Source: Synchiropus splendidus | Lineage: Eukaryota; Chordata; Actinopteri; Syngnathiformes; Callionymidae | Assembly: GCF_027744825.2 (NCBI RefSeq) | Contig: NC_071340.1 | Location: 813,501 to 877,500, forward strand | DNA length: 64,000 nucleotides | Direction of reading: 5' to 3' | Part shown: piece after piece, positions 20,680 to 34,215 of the stretch | How positions within the stretch are numbered: the stretch's first letter is position 1 | How the letters are laid out: every line of letters begins with the position of its first letter | Translations under genes and position numbers: made by a program | Notes under the pieces: generated by a model | What the model was told of the DNA's origin: nothing | The model's database searches: none | The model's input: the letters and a program-made list of their open reading frames with translations, nothing else

Positions 20680-22935
20680 TAACTTTTCAGGGAAGCTTCA
20701 GAACATGAAATTTTAACCTCCCACTATAGCAGAAAGGGTCTTTCTAGTAGTTGCACATCAAATCTAAACTGTCTGAAGTGTTTTTCCAAAGTTATTAACA
20801 CTTTTATGTTTGGCGTTCCGAAACCCACCTTATCTCAGGCTGAAAAGCGTTTTTGTGCATTGTGCCATAACTTTACAGGGAAGCTTCAGAACATGAAATT
20901 TTAACCTCCCACTATAGCAGAAAGGGTCTTTCTAGTAGTTGCACATCAAATCTAAACTGTCTGAAGTGTTTTTCCAAAGTTATCAACACTTTTATGTTTG
21001 GCGTTCCGAAACCCACCTTATCTCAGGCTGAAAAGCGTTTTTGTGCATTGTGCCATAACTTTTCAGGGAAGCTTCAGAACATGAAATTTTAACCTCCCAC
21101 TATAGCAGAAAGGGTCTTTCTAGTAGGTGCACATCAAATCTAATCTCTCTGAAGTGTTTTTCGAAAGTTATCAACACTTTTATGTTTGGCGTTCCGAAAC
21201 CCACCTTATCTCAGGCTGAAAAGCGTTTTTGTGCATTGTGCCATAACTTTTCAGGAAAGCTTCAGAACATGAAATTTTAACCTCCCACTATAGCAGAAAG
21301 GGTCTTTCTAGTAGTTGCACATCAAATCTAAACTGTCTGAAGTGTTTTTCCAAAGTTATCAACACTTTTATGTTTGGCGTTCCGAAACCCACCTTATCTC
21401 AGGCTGAAAAGCGTTTTTGCGCATTGTGCCATAACTTTTCAGGGAAGCTTCAGAACATGAAATTTTAACCTCCCACTATAGCAGAAAGGGTCTTTCTAGT
21501 AGGTGCACATCAAATCTAAGCTCTCTGAAGTGTTTTTCGAAAGTTATCAACACTTTTATGTTAGGCGTTCCGAAACCCACCTTATCTCAGGCTGAAAAGC
21601 GTTTTTGTGCATTGTGCCATAACTTTTCAGGAAAGCTTCAGAACATGAAATTTAAACCTCCCACTATAGCAGAAAGTGTCTTTCTAGTAGTTGCACATCA
21701 AATCTAAACTGTCTGAAGTGTTTTTCCAAAGTTATTAACACTTTTATGTTTGGCGTTCCGAAACCCACCTTATCTCAGGCTGAAATGCGTTTTTGTGCAT
21801 TGTGCCATAACTTTTCAGGGAAGCTTCAGAACATGAAATTTTAACCTCCCACTATAGCAGAAAGGGTCTTTCTAGTAGTTGCACATCAAATCTAAACTGT
21901 CTGAAGTGTTTTTCCAAAGTTATCAACACTTTTATGTTTGGCGTTCCGAAACCCACCTTATCTCAGGCTGAAAAGCGTTTTTGTGCATTGTGCCATAACT
22001 TTTCAGGAAAGCTTCAGAACATGAAATTTTAACCTCCCACTATAGCAGAAAGTGTCTTTCTAGTAGTTGCACATCAAATCTAAACTGTCTGAAGTGTTTT
22101 TCCAAAGTTATTAACACTTTTATGTTTGGCGTTCCGAAACCCACCTTATCTCAGGCTGAAAAGCGTTTTTGTGCATTGTGCCATAACTTTTCAGGGAAGC
22201 TTCAGAACATGAAATTTTAACCTCCCACTATAGCAGAAAGGGTCTTTCTAGTAGTTGCACATCAAATCTAAACTGTCTGAAGTGTTTTTCCAAAGTTATC
22301 AACACTTTTATGTTTGGCGTTCCGAAACCCACCTTATCTCAGGCTGAAAAGCGTTTTTACGCATTGTGCCATAACTTTTCAGGGAAGCTTCAGAACATGA
22401 AATTTTAACCTCCCACTATAGCAGAAAGGGTCTTTCTAGTAGGTGCACATCAAATCTAAGCTCTCTGAAGTGTTTTTCGAAAGTTATCAACACTTTTATG
22501 TTTGGCGTTCCGAAACCCACCTTATCTCAGGCTGAAAAGCGTTTTTGTGCATTGTGCCATAACTTTTCAGGGAAGCTTCAGAACATGAAATTTTAACCTC
22601 CCACTATAGCAGAAAGGGTCTTTCTAGTAGTTGCACATCAAATCTAAACTGTCTGAAGTGTTTTTCCAAAGTTATCAACACTTTTATGTTTGGCGTTCCG
22701 AAACCCACCTTATCTCAGGCTGAAAAGCGTTTTTGTGCATTGTGCCATAACTTTTCAGGGAAGCTTCAGAACATGAAATTTTAACCTCCCACTATAGCAG
22801 AAAGGGTCTTTCTAGTAGTTGCACATCAAATCTAAACTGTCTGAAGTGTTTTTCCAAAGTTATCAACACTTTTATGTTTGGCGTTCCGAAACCCACCTTA
22901 TCTCAGGCTGAAAAGCGTTTTTGTGCATTGTGCCA
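20680..22935 (+). repeat. 12-monomer block C-K-B-A-B-S-K-S-A'-B-K-K, copy 1
   Basis: The fifth monomer (B at 21432) carries TTAGGCGTT instead of TTGGCGTT, and S appears twice two monomers apart. The same order, with the TTAGGCGTT mark, recurs at 28012..30267 (offset 7332 bp, 39 monomers) and in a form one monomer shorter at 60348..62415. Here the A monomer at 21244 has GCGCA in place of ACGCA. Confidence 0.82.
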
Positions 22936-25567
22936 TAACTTTTCAGGGAAGCTTCAGAACATGAAATTTTAACCTCCCACTATAGCAGAAAGGGTCTTTC
23001 TAGTAGTTGCACATCAAATCTAAACTGTCTGAAGTGTTTTTCGAAAGTTATCAACACTTTTATGTTTGGCGTTCCGAAACCCACCTTATCTCAGGCTGAA
23101 AAGCGTTTTTGTGCATTGTGCCATAACTTTTCAGGGAAGCTTCAGAACATGAAATTTTAACCTCCCACTATAGCAGAAAGGGTCTTTCTAGTAGTTGCAC
23201 ATCAAATCTAAGCTGTCTGAAGTGTTTTTCAAAAGTTATCAACACTTTTATGTTTGGCGTTCCGAAACCCACCTTATCTCAGGCTGAAAAGCGTTTTTGT
23301 GCATTGTGCCATAACTTTTCAGGAAAGCTTCAGAACATGAAATTTTAACCTCCCACTATAGCAGAAAGGGTCTTTCTAGTAGTTGCACATCAAATCTAAA
23401 CTGTCTGAAGTGTTTTTCCAAAGTTATCAACACTTTTATGTTTGGCGTTCCGAAACCCACCTTATCTCAGGCTGAAAAGCGTTTTTACGCATTGTGCCAT
23501 AACTTTTCAGGGAAGCTTCAGAACATGAAATTTTAACCTCCCACTATAGCAGAAAGGGTCTTTCTAGTAGGTGCACATCAAATCTAAGCTCTCTGAAGTG
23601 TTTTTCGAAAGTTATCAACACTTTTATGTTTGGCGTTCCGAAACCCACCTTATCTCAGGCTGAAAAGCGTTTTTGTGCATTGTGCCATAACTTTTCAGGG
23701 AAGCTTCAGAACATGAAATTTTAACCTCCCACTATAGCAGAAAGGGTCTTTCTAGTAGTTGCACATCAAATCTAAACTGTCTGAAGTGTTTTTCCAAAGT
23801 TATCAACACTTTTATGTTTGGCGTTCCGAAACCCACCTTATCTCAGGCTGAAAAGCGTTTTTGTGCATTGTGCCATAACTTTTCAGGGAAGCTTCAGAAC
23901 ATGAAATTTTAACCTCCCACTATAGCAGAAAGGGTCTTTCTAGTAGTTGCACATCAAATCTAAACTGTCTGAAGTGTTTTTCCAAAGTTATCAACACTTT
24001 TATGTTTGGCCTTCCGAAACCCACCTTATCTCAGGCTGAAAAGCGTTTTTGTGCATTGTGCCATAACTTTTCAGGGAAGCTTCAGAACATGAAATTTTAA
24101 CCTCCCACTATAGCAGAAAGGGTCTTTCTAGTAGTTGCACATCAAATCTAAACTGTCTGAAGTGTTTTTCCAAAGTTATCAACACTTTTATGTTTGGCGT
24201 TCCGAAACCCACCTTATCTCAGGCTGAAAAGCGTTTTTACGCATTGTGCCATAACTTTTCAGGGAAGCTTCAGAACATGAAATTTTAACCTCCCACTATA
24301 GCAGAAAGGGTCTTTCTAGTAGGTGCACATCAAATCTAAGCTCTCTGAAGTGTTTTTCGAAAGTTATCAACACTTTTATGTTTGGCGTTCCGAAACCCAC
24401 CTTATCTCAGGCTGAAAAGCGTTTTTGTGCATTGTGCCATAACTTTTCAGGGAAGCTTCAGAACATGAAATTTTAACCTCCCACTATAGCAGAAAGGGTC
24501 TTTCTAGTAGTTGCACATCAAATCTAAACTGTCTGAAGTGTTTTTCCAAAGTTATTAACACTTTTATGTTTGGCGTTCCGAAACCCACCTTATCTCAGGC
24601 TGAAAAGCGTTTTTGTGCATTGTGCCATAACTTTTCAGGGAAGCTTCAGAACATGAAATTTTAACCTCCCACTATAGCAGAAAGGGTCTTTCTAGTAGTT
24701 GCACATCAAATCTAAACTGTCTGAAGTGTTTTTCCAAAGTTATCAACACTTTTATGTTTGGCGTTCCGAAACCCACCTTATCTCAGGCTGAAAAGCGTTT
24801 TTGTGCATTGTGCCATAACTTTTCAGGGAAGCTTCAGAACATGAAATTTTAACCTCCCACTATAGCAGAAAGGGTCTTTCTAGTAGGTGCACATCAGATC
24901 TAAGCTCTCTGAAGTGTTTTTCGAAAGTTATCAACACTTTTATGTTTGGCGTTCCGAAACCCACCTTATCTCAGGCTGAAAAGCGTTTTTGTGCATTGTG
25001 CCATAACTTTTCAGGAAAGCTTCAGAACATGAAATTTTAACCTCCCACTATAGCAGAAAGGGTCTTTCTAGTAGTTGCACATCAAATCTAAACTGTCTGA
25101 AGTGTTTTTCCAAAGTTATCAACACTTTTATGTTTGGCGTTGCGAAACCCACCTTATCTCAGGCTGAAAAGCGTTTTTACGCATTGTGCCATTACTTTTC
25201 AGGGAAGCTTCAGAACATGAAATTTTAACCTCCCACTATAGCAGAAAGGGTCTTTCTAGTAGGTGCCAATCAAATCTAAACTGTCTGAAGTGTTTTTCCA
25301 AAGTTATCAACACTTTTATATTTGGCGTTCCGAAACCCACCTTATCTCAGGCTGAAAAGCGTTTTTGTGCATTGTGCCATAACTTTTCAGGAAAGCTTCA
25401 GAACATGAAATTTTAACCTCCCACTATAGCAGAAAGGGTCTTTCTAGTAGTTGCACATCAAATCTAAACTGTCTGAAGTGTTTTTCCAAAGTTATTAACA
25501 CTTTTATGTTTGGCGTTCCGAAACCCACCTTATCTCAGGCTGAAAAGCGTTTTTGTGCATTGTGCCA
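22936..25567 (+). repeat. Mixed K/J/A/B stretch
   Basis: The order is K-like with G108, then J-A-B-K-K-A'-B-C-K-B-A, a G72 hybrid and C. The K at 23876 carries GGCCTTCC, also seen in the K at 33088, each time after A-B-K and before A'-B. The B at 24816 has CATCAGATC, shared with the B at 28388. The hybrid at 25192 starts like B (G72) and continues like K, with private GTGCCAATC and TTATATTTGG. Confidence 0.7.
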
Positions 25568-26319
25568 TAACTTTTCAGGGAAGCTTCAGAACATGAAATT
25601 TTAACCTCCCACTATAGCAGAAAGGGTCTCTCTAGTAGTTGCACATCAAATCTAAACTGTCTGAAGTGTTTTTCCAAAGTTATCAACACTTTTATGTTTG
25701 GCGTTCCGAAACCCACCTTATCTCAGGCTGAAAAGCGTTTTTACGCATTGTGCCATAACTTTTCAGGGAAGCTTCAGAACATGAAATTTTAAGCTCCCAC
25801 TATAGCAGAAAGGGTCTTTCTAGTAGGTGCACATCAAATCTAAGCTCTCTGAAGTGTTTTTCGAAAGTTATCAACACTTTTATGTTTGGCGTTCCGAAAC
25901 CCACCTTATCTCAGGCTGAAAAGCGTTTTTGTGCATTGTGCCATAACTTTTCAGGGAAGCTTCAGAACATGAAATTTTAACCTCCCACTATAGCAGAAAG
26001 GGTCTTTCTAGTAGTTGCACATCAAATCTAAACTGTCTGAAGTGTTTTTCCAAAGTTATCAACACTTTTATGTTTGGCGTTCCGAAACCCACCTTATCTC
26101 AGGCTGAAAAGCGTTTTTGTGCATTGTGCCATAACTTTTCAGGGAAGCTTCAGAACATGAAATTTTAACCTCCCACTATAGCAGAAAGGGTCTTTCTAGT
26201 AGTTGCACATCAAATCTAAGCTGTCTGAAGGGTTTTTCAAAAGTTATCGACACTTTTATGTTTGGCGTTCCGAAACCCACCTTATCTCAGGCTGAAAAGC
26301 GTTTTTGTGCATTGTGCCA
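25568..26319 (+). repeat. 4-monomer unit A'-B-K-J
   Basis: The B carries TTTTAAGCTCCC and the J carries GAAGGGTTTTTCAAAAG with TTATCGACAC. Both rare marks recur in the next unit (26320..27259), which has one extra K. The B marks are 752 bp apart and the J marks 940 bp apart, so the units differ by exactly one monomer. Confidence 0.8.
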
Positions 26320-27259
26320 TAACTTTTCAGGGAAGCTTCAGAACATGAAATTTTAACCTCCCACTATAGCAGAAAGGGTCTTTCTAGTAGTTGCACATCA
26401 AATCTAAACTGTCTGAAGTGTTTTTCCAAAGTTATCAACACTTTTATGTTTGGCGTTCCGAAACCCACCTTATCTCAGGCTGAAAAGCGTTTTTACGCAT
26501 TGTGCCATAACTTTTCAGGGAAGCTTCAGAACATGAAATTTTAAGCTCCCACTATAGCAGAAAGGGTCTTTCTAGTAGGTGCACATCAAATCTAAGCTCT
26601 CTGAAGTGTTTTTCGAAAGTTATCAACACTTTTATGTTTGGCGTTCCGAAACCCACCTTATCTCAGGCTGAAAAGCGTTTTTGTGCATTGTGCCATAACT
26701 TTTCAGGGAAGCTTCAGAACATGAAATTTTAACCTCCCACTATAGCAGAAAGGGTCTTTCTAGTAGTTGCACATCAAATCTAAACTGTCTGAAGTGTTTT
26801 TCCAAAGTTATCAACACTTTTATGTTTGGCGTTCCGAAACCCACCTTATCTCAGGCTGAAAAGCGTTTTTGTGCATTGTGCCATAACTTTTCAGGGAAGC
26901 TTCAGAACATGAAATTTTAACCTCCCACTATAGCAGAAAGGGTCTTTCTAGTAGTTGCACATCAAATCTAAACTGTCTGAAGTGTTTTTCCAAAGTTATC
27001 AACACTTTTATGTTTGGCGTTCCGAAACCCACCTTATCTCAGGCTGAAAAGCGTTTTTGTGCATTGTGCCATAACTTTTCAGGGAAGCTTCAGAACATGA
27101 AATTTTAACCTCCCACTATAGCAGAAAGGGTCTTTCTAGTAGTTGCACATCAAATCTAAGCTGTCTGAAGGGTTTTTCAAAAGTTATCGACACTTTTATG
27201 TTTGGCGTTCCGAAACCCACCTTATCTCAGGCTGAAAAGCGTTTTTGTGCATTGTGCCA
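26320..27259 (+). repeat. 5-monomer unit A'-B-K-K-J
   Basis: This unit carries the same AAGCTCCC mark in B and the same GGGTTTTTC with ATCGACAC marks in J as the 4-monomer unit just before it. It has two K monomers instead of one. It is the first full example here of the A-B-K-K-J 5-mer, which recurs at 29516 and 30456. Confidence 0.8.
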
Positions 27260-28011
27260 TAACTTTTCAGGAAAGCTTCAGAACATGAAATTTTAACCTC
27301 CCACTATAGCAGAAAGGGTCTTTCTAGTAGTTGCACATCAAATCTAAACTGTCTGAAGTGTTTTTCCAAAGTTATCAACACTTTTATGTTTGGCGTTCCG
27401 AAACCCACCTTATCTCAGGCTGAAAAGCGTTTTTACGCATTGTGCCATAACTTTTCAGGGAAGCTTCAGAACATGAAATTTTAACCTCCCACTATAGCAG
27501 AAAGGGTCTTTCTAGTAGGTGCACATCAAATCTAAGCTCTCTGAAGTGTTTTTCGAAAGTTATCAACACTTTTATGTTTGGCGTTCCGAAACCCACCTTA
27601 TCTCAGGCTGAAAAGCGTTTTTGTGCATTGTGCCATAACTTTTCAGAGAAGCTTCAGAACATGAAATTTTAACCTCCCACTATAGCAGAAAGGGTCTTTC
27701 TAGTAGTTGCACATCAAATCTAAACTGTCTGAAGTGTTTTTCCAAAGTTATCAACACTTTTATGTTTGGCGTTCCGAAACCCACCTTATCTCAGGCTGAA
27801 AAGCGTTTTTGTGCATTGTGCCATAACTTTTCAGGGAAGCTTCAGAACATGAAATTTTAACCTCCCACTATAGCAGAAAGGGTCTTTCTAGTAGTTGCAC
27901 ATCAAATCTAAACTGTCTGAAGTGTTTTTCCAAAGTTATCAACACTTTTATGTTTGGCGTTCCGAAACCCACCTTATCTCAGGCTGAAAAGCGTTTTTAC
28001 GCATTGTGCCA

Positions 28012-30267
28012 TAACTTTTCAGGGAAGCTTCAGAACATGAAATTTTAACCTCCCACTATAGCAGAAAGGGTCTTTCTAGTAGTTGCACATCAAATCTAAA
28101 CTGTCTGAAGTGTTTTTCCAAAGTTATTAACACTTTCATGTTTGGCGTTCCGAAACCCACCTTATCTCAGGCTGAAAAGCGTTTTTGTGCATTGTGCCAT
28201 AACTTTTCAGGGAAGCTTCAGAACATGAAATTTTAACCTCCCACTATAGCAGAAAGGGTCTTTCTAGTAGTTGCACATCAAATCTAAACTGTCTGAAGTG
28301 TTTTTCCAAAGTTATCAACACTTTTATGTTTGGCGTTCCGAAACCCACCTTATCTCAGGCTGAAAAGCGTTTTTGTGCATTGTGCCATAACTTTTCAGGG
28401 AAGCTTCAGAACATGAAATTTTAACCTCCCACTATAGCAGAAAGGGTCTTTCTAGTAGGTGCACATCAGATCTAAGCTCTCTGAAGTGTTTTTCGAAAGT
28501 TATCAACACTTTTATGTTTGGCGTTCCGAAACCCACCTTATCTCAGGCTGAAAAGCGTTTTTGTGCATTGTGCCATAACTTTTCAGGAAAGCTTCAGAAC
28601 ATGAAATTTTAACCTCCCACTATAGCAGAAAGGGTCTTTCTAGTAGTTGCACATCAAATCTAAACTGTCTGAAGTGTTTTTCCAAAGTTATCAACACTTT
28701 TATGTTTGGCGTTCCGAAACCCACCTTATCTCAGGCTGAAAAGCGTTTTTACGCATTGTGCCATAACTTTTCAGGGAAGCTTCAGAACATGAAATTTTAA
28801 CCTCCCACTATAGCAGAAAGGGTCTTTCTAGTAGGTGCACATCAAATCTAAGCTCTCTGAAGTGTTTTTCGAAAGTTATCAACACTTTTATGTTAGGCGT
28901 TCCGAAACCCACCTTATCTCAGGCTGAAAAGCGTTTTTGTGCATTGTGCCATAACTTTTCAGGAAAGCTTCAGAACATGAAATTTTAACCTCCCACTATA
29001 GCAGAAAGTGTCTTTCTAGTAGTTGCACATCAAATCTAAACTGTCTGAAGTGTTTTTCCAAAGTTATTAACACTTTTATGTTTGGCGTTCCGAAACCCAC
29101 CTTATCTCAGGCTGAAAAGCGTTTTTGTGCATTGTGCCATAACTTTTCAGGGAAGCTTCAGAACATGAAATTTTAACCTCCCACTATAGCAGAAAGGGTC
29201 TTTCTAGTAATTGCACATCAAATCTAAACTGTCTGAAGTGTTTTTCCAAAGTTATCAACACTTTTATGTTTGGCGTTCCGAAACCCACCTTATCTCAGGC
29301 TGAAAAGCGTTTTTGTGCATTGTGCCATAACTTTTCAGGAAAGCTTCAGAACATGAAATTTTAACCTCCCACTATAGCAGAAAGTGTCTTTCTAGTAGTT
29401 GCACATCAAATCTAAACTGTCTGAAGTGTTTTTCCAAAGTTATTAACACTTTTATGTTTGGCGTTCCGAAACCCACCTTATCTCAGGCTGAAAAGCGTTT
29501 TTGTGCATTGTGCCATAACTTTTCAGGGAAGCTTCAGAACATGAAATTTTAACCTCCCACTATAGCAGAAAGGGTCTTTCTAGTAGTTGCACATGAAATC
29601 TAAACTGTCTGAAGTGTTTTTCCAAAGTTATCAACACTTTTATGTTTGGCGTTCCGAAACCCACCTTATCTCAGGCTGAAAAGCGTTTTTACGCATTGTG
29701 CCATAACTTTTCAGGGAAGCTTCAGAACATGAAATTTTAAGCTCCCACTATAGCAGAAAGGGTCTTTCTAGTAGGTGCACATCAAATCTAAGCTCTCTGA
29801 AGTGTTTTTCGAAAGTTATCAACACTTTTATGTTTGGCGTTCCGAAACCCACCTTATCTCAGGCTGAAAAGCGTTTTTGTGCATTGTGCCATAACTTTTC
29901 AGGGAAGCTTCAGAACATGAAATTTTAACCTCCCACTATAGCAGAAAGGGTCTTTCTAGTAGTTGCACATCAAATCTAAACTGTCTGAAGTGTTTTTCCA
30001 AAGTTATCAACACTTTTATGTTTGGCGTTCCGAAACCCACCTTATCTCAGGCTGAAAAGCGTTTTTGTGCATTGTGCCATAACTTTTCAGGGAAGCTTCA
30101 GAACATGAAATTTTAACCTCCCACTATAGCAGAAAGGGTCTTTCTAGTAGTTGCACATCAAATCTAAACTGTCTGAAGTGTTTTTCCAAAGTTATCAACA
30201 CTTTTATGTTTGGCGTTCCGAAACCCACCTTATCTCAGGCTGAAAAGCGTTTTTGTGCATTGTGCCA
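28012..30267 (+). repeat. 12-monomer block C-K-B-A-B-S-K-S-A'-B-K-K, copy 2
   Basis: This block repeats 20680..22935 at a 39-monomer offset, including TTAGGCGTT in the B at 28764 and S at positions six and eight. Private marks include ACTTTCATG at 28012, CTAGTAATTG in the K at 29140 and CACATGAAATC at 29516. Confidence 0.82.
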
Positions 30268-30455
30268 TAACTTTTCAGGGAAGCTTCAGAACATGAAATT
30301 TTAACCTCCCACTATAGCAGAAAGGGTCTTTCTAGTAGTTGCACATCAAATCTAAGCTGTCTAAAGTGTTTTTCAAAAGTTATCAACACTTTTATGTTTG
30401 GCGTTCCGAAACCCACCTTATCTCAGGCTGAAAAGCGTTTTTGTGCATTGTGCCA
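29516..30455 (+). repeat. A'-B-K-K-J 5-mer, copy 1 (940 bp)
   Basis: This is followed directly by a second 5-mer of the same order. Both J monomers share CTGTCTAAAGTG in place of CTGTCTGAAGTG. The B carries the AAGCTCCC mark also seen at 25756 and 26508. Confidence 0.85.
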
Positions 30456-31395
30456 TAACTTTTCAGGAAAGCTTCAGAACATGAAATTTTAACCTCCCAC
30501 TATAGCAGAAAGGGTCTTTCTAGTAGTTGCACATCAAATCTAAACTGTCTGAAGTGTTTTTCCAAAGTTATCAACACTTTTATGTTTGGCGTTCCGAAAC
30601 CCACCTTATCTCAGGCTGAAAAGCGTTTTTACGCATTGTGCCATAACTTTTCAGGGAAGCTTCAGAACATGAAATTTTAACCTCCCACTATAGCAGAAAG
30701 GGTCTTTCTAGTAGGTGCACATCAAATCTAAGCTCTCTGAAGTGTTTTTCGAAAGTTATCAACACTTTTATGTTTGGCGTTCCGAAACCCACCTTATCTC
30801 AGGCTGAAAAGCGTTTTTGTGCATTGTGCCATAACTTTTCAGGGAAGCTTCAGAACATGAAATTTTAACCTCCCACTATAGCAGAAAGGGTCTTTCTAGT
30901 AGTTGCACATCAAATCTAAACTGTCTGAAGTGTTTTTCCAAAGTTATCAACACTTTTATGTTTGGCGTTCCGAAACCCACCTTATCTCAGGCTGAAAAGC
31001 GTTTTTGTGCATTGTGCCATAACTTTTCAGGGAAGCTTCAGAACATGAAATTTTAACCTCCCACTATAGCAGAAAGGGTCTTTCTAGTAGTTGCACATCA
31101 AATCTAAACTGTCTGAAGTGTTTTTCCAAAGTTATCAACACTTTTATGTTTGGCGTTCCGAAACCCACCTTATCTCAGGCTGAAAAGCGTTTTTGTGCAT
31201 TGTGCCATAACTTTTCAGGGAAGCTTCAGAACATGAAATTTTAACCTCCCACTATAGCAGAAAGGGTCTTTCTAGTAGTTGCACATCAAATCTAAGCTGT
31301 CTAAAGTGTTTTTCAAAAGTTATCAACACTTTTATGTTTGGCGTTCCGAAACCCACCTTATCTCAGGCTGAAAAGCGTTTTTGTGCATTGTGCCA
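30456..31395 (+). repeat. A-B-K-K-J 5-mer, copy 2 (940 bp)
   Basis: This is a tandem copy of 29516..30455, with the shared GTCTAAAGTG in J. The A has A13 and the B lacks the AAGCTCCC mark, so the copies are not fully identical. Confidence 0.85.
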
Positions 31396-34215
31396 TAACT
31401 TTTCAGGAAAGCTTCAGAACATGAAATTTTAACCTCCCACTATAGCAGAAAGGGTCTTTCTAGTAGTTGCACATCAAATCTAAACTGTCTGAAGTGTTTT
31501 TCCAAAGTTATCAACACTTTTATGTTTGGCGTTCCGAAACCCACCTTATCTCAGGCTGAAAAGCGTTTTTACGCATTGTGCCATAACTTTTCAGGGAAGC
31601 TTCAGAACATGAAATTTTAACCTCCCACTATAGCAGAAAGGGTCTTTCTAGTAGGTGCCAATCAAATCTAAGCTCTCTGAAGTGTTTTTCGAAAGTTATC
31701 AACACTTTTATGTTTGGCGTTCCGAAACCCACCTTATCTCAGGCTGAAAAGCGTTTTTGTGCATTGTGCCATAACTTTTCAGGGAAGCTTCAGAACATGA
31801 AATTTTAACCTCCCACTATAGCAGAAAGGGTCTTTCTAGTAGGTGCACATCAAATCTAAGCTCTCTGAAGTGTTTTTCGAAAGTTATCAACACTTTTATG
31901 TTTGGCGTTCCGAAACCCACCTTATCTCAGGCTGAAAAGCGTTTTTGTGCATTGTGCCATAACTTTTCAGGAAAGCTTCAGAACATGAAATTTTAACCTC
32001 CCACTATAGCAGAAAGTGTCTTTCTAGTAGTTGCACATCAAATCTAAACTGTCTGAAGTGTTTTTCCAAAGTTATTAAAACTTTTATGTTTGGCGTTCCG
32101 AAACCCACCTTATCTCAGGCTGAAAAGCGTTTTTGTGCATTGTGCCATAAATTTTCAGGGAAGCTTCAGAACATGAAATTTTAACCTCCCACTATAGCAG
32201 AAAGGGTCTTTCTAGTAGTTGCACATCAAATCTAAACTGTCTGAAGTGTTTTTCCAAAGTTATCAACACTTTTATGTTTGGCGTTCCGAAACCCACCTTA
32301 TCTCAGGCTGAAAAGCGTTTTTGTGCATTGTGCCATAACTTTTCAGGAAAGCTTCAGAACATGAAATTTTAACCTCCCACTATAGCAGAAAGGGTCTTTC
32401 TAGTAGTTGCACATCAAATCTAAGCTGTCTGAAGTGTTTTTCAAAAGTTATCAACACTTTTATGTTTGGCGTTCCGAAACCCACCTTATCTCAGGCTGAA
32501 AAGCGTTTTTGTGCATTGTGCCATAACTTTTCAGGAAAGCTTCAGAACATTAAATTTTAACCTCCCACTATAGCAGAAAGGGTCTTTCTAGTAGTTGCAC
32601 ATCAAATCTAAACTGTCTGAAGTGTTTTTCCAAAGTTATCAACACTTTTATGTTTGGCGTTCCGAAACCCACCTTATCTCAGGCTGAAAAGCGTTTTTAC
32701 GCATTGTGCCATAACTTTTCAGGGAAGCTTCAGAACATGAAATTTTAACCTCCCACTATAGCAGAAAGGGTCTTTCTAGTAGGTGCACATCAAATCTAAG
32801 CTCTCTGAAGTGTTTTTCGAAAGTTATCAACACTTTTATGTTTGGCGTTCCGAAACCCACTCTATCTCAGGCTGAAAAGCGTTTTTGTGCATTGTGCCAT
32901 AACTTTTCAGGGAAGCTTCAGAACATGAAATTTTAACCTCCCACTATAGCAGAAAGGGTCTTTCTAGTAGTTGCACATCAAATCTAAACTGTCTGAAGTG
33001 TTTTTCCAAAGTTATCAACACTTTTATGTTTGGCGTTCCGAAACCCACCTTATCTCAGGCTGAAAAGCGTTTTTGTGCATTGTGCCATAACTTTTCAGGG
33101 AAGCTTCAGAACATGAAATTTTAACCTCCCACTATAGCAGAAAGGGTCTTTCTAGTAGTTGCACATCAAATCTAAACTGTCTGAAGTGTTTTTCCAAAGT
33201 TATCAACACTTTTATGTTTGGCCTTCCGAAACCCACCTTATCTCAGGCTGAAAAGCGTTTTTGTGCATTGTGCCATAACTTTTCAGGGAAGCTTCAGAAC
33301 ATGAAATTTTAACCTCCCACTATAGCAGAAAGGGTCTTTCTAGTAGTTGCACATCAAATCTAAACTGTCTGAAGTGTTTTTCCAAAGTTATCAACACTTT
33401 TATGTTTGGCGTTCCGAAACCCACCTTATCTCAGGCTGAAAAGCGTTTTTACGCATTGTGCCATAACTTTTCAGGGAAGCTTCAGAACATGAAATTTTAA
33501 CCTCCCACTATAGCAGAAAGGGTCTTTCTAGTAGGTGCACATCAAATCTAAGCTCTCTGAAGTGTTTTTCGAAAGTTATCAACACTTTTATGTTTGGCGT
33601 TCCGAAACCCACCTTATCTCAGGCTGAAAAGCGTTTTTGTGCATTGTGCCATAACTTTTCAGGGAAGCTTCAGAACATGAAATTTTAACCTCCCACTATA
33701 GCAGAAAGGGTGTTTCTAGTAGTTGCACATCAAATCTAAACTGTCTGAAGTGTTTTTCCAAAGTTATTAACACTTTTATGTTTGGCGTTCCGAAACCCAC
33801 CTTATCTCAGGCTGAAAAGCGTTTTTGTGCATTGTGCCATAACTTTTCAGGGAAGCTTCAGAACATGAAATTTTAACCTCCCACTATAGCAGAAAGGGTG
33901 TTTCTAGTAGTTGCACATCAAATCTAAACTGTCTGAAGTGTTTTTCCAAAGTTATTAACACTTTTATGTTTGGCGTTCCGAAACCCACCTTATCTCAGGC
34001 TGAAAAGCGTTTTTGTGCATTGTGCCATAACTTTTCAGGGAAGCTTCAGAACATGAAATTTTAACCTCCCACTATAGCAGAAAGGGTCTTTCTAGTAGTT
34101 GCACATCAAATCTAAACTGTCTGAAGTGTTTTTCCAAAGTTATCAACACTTTTATGTTTGGCGTTCCGAAACCCACCTTATCTCAGGCTGAAAAGCGTTT
34201 TTACGCATTGTGCCA
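31396..34215 (+). repeat. Mixed A/B/K/C stretch, 15 monomers
   Basis: The order is A-B-B-S-K-J-A-B-K-K-A'-B-C-C-A'. Two adjacent C monomers (33652 and 33840) share GGGTGTTTC, so one is probably a direct copy of the other. Private marks include GTGCCAATC at 31584, TTAAAACTT at 31960, ATAAATTTTC at 32148, ACATTAAATT at 32524 and CACTCTATC at 32712. Confidence 0.7.

Noticed and set aside
25186..25416. Plus-strand open frame of 76 codons
   Set aside because: Opened by CCATTACTT in place of CCATAACTT, which removes the TAA at the start of the monomer. It is satellite sequence read through, with no domain.
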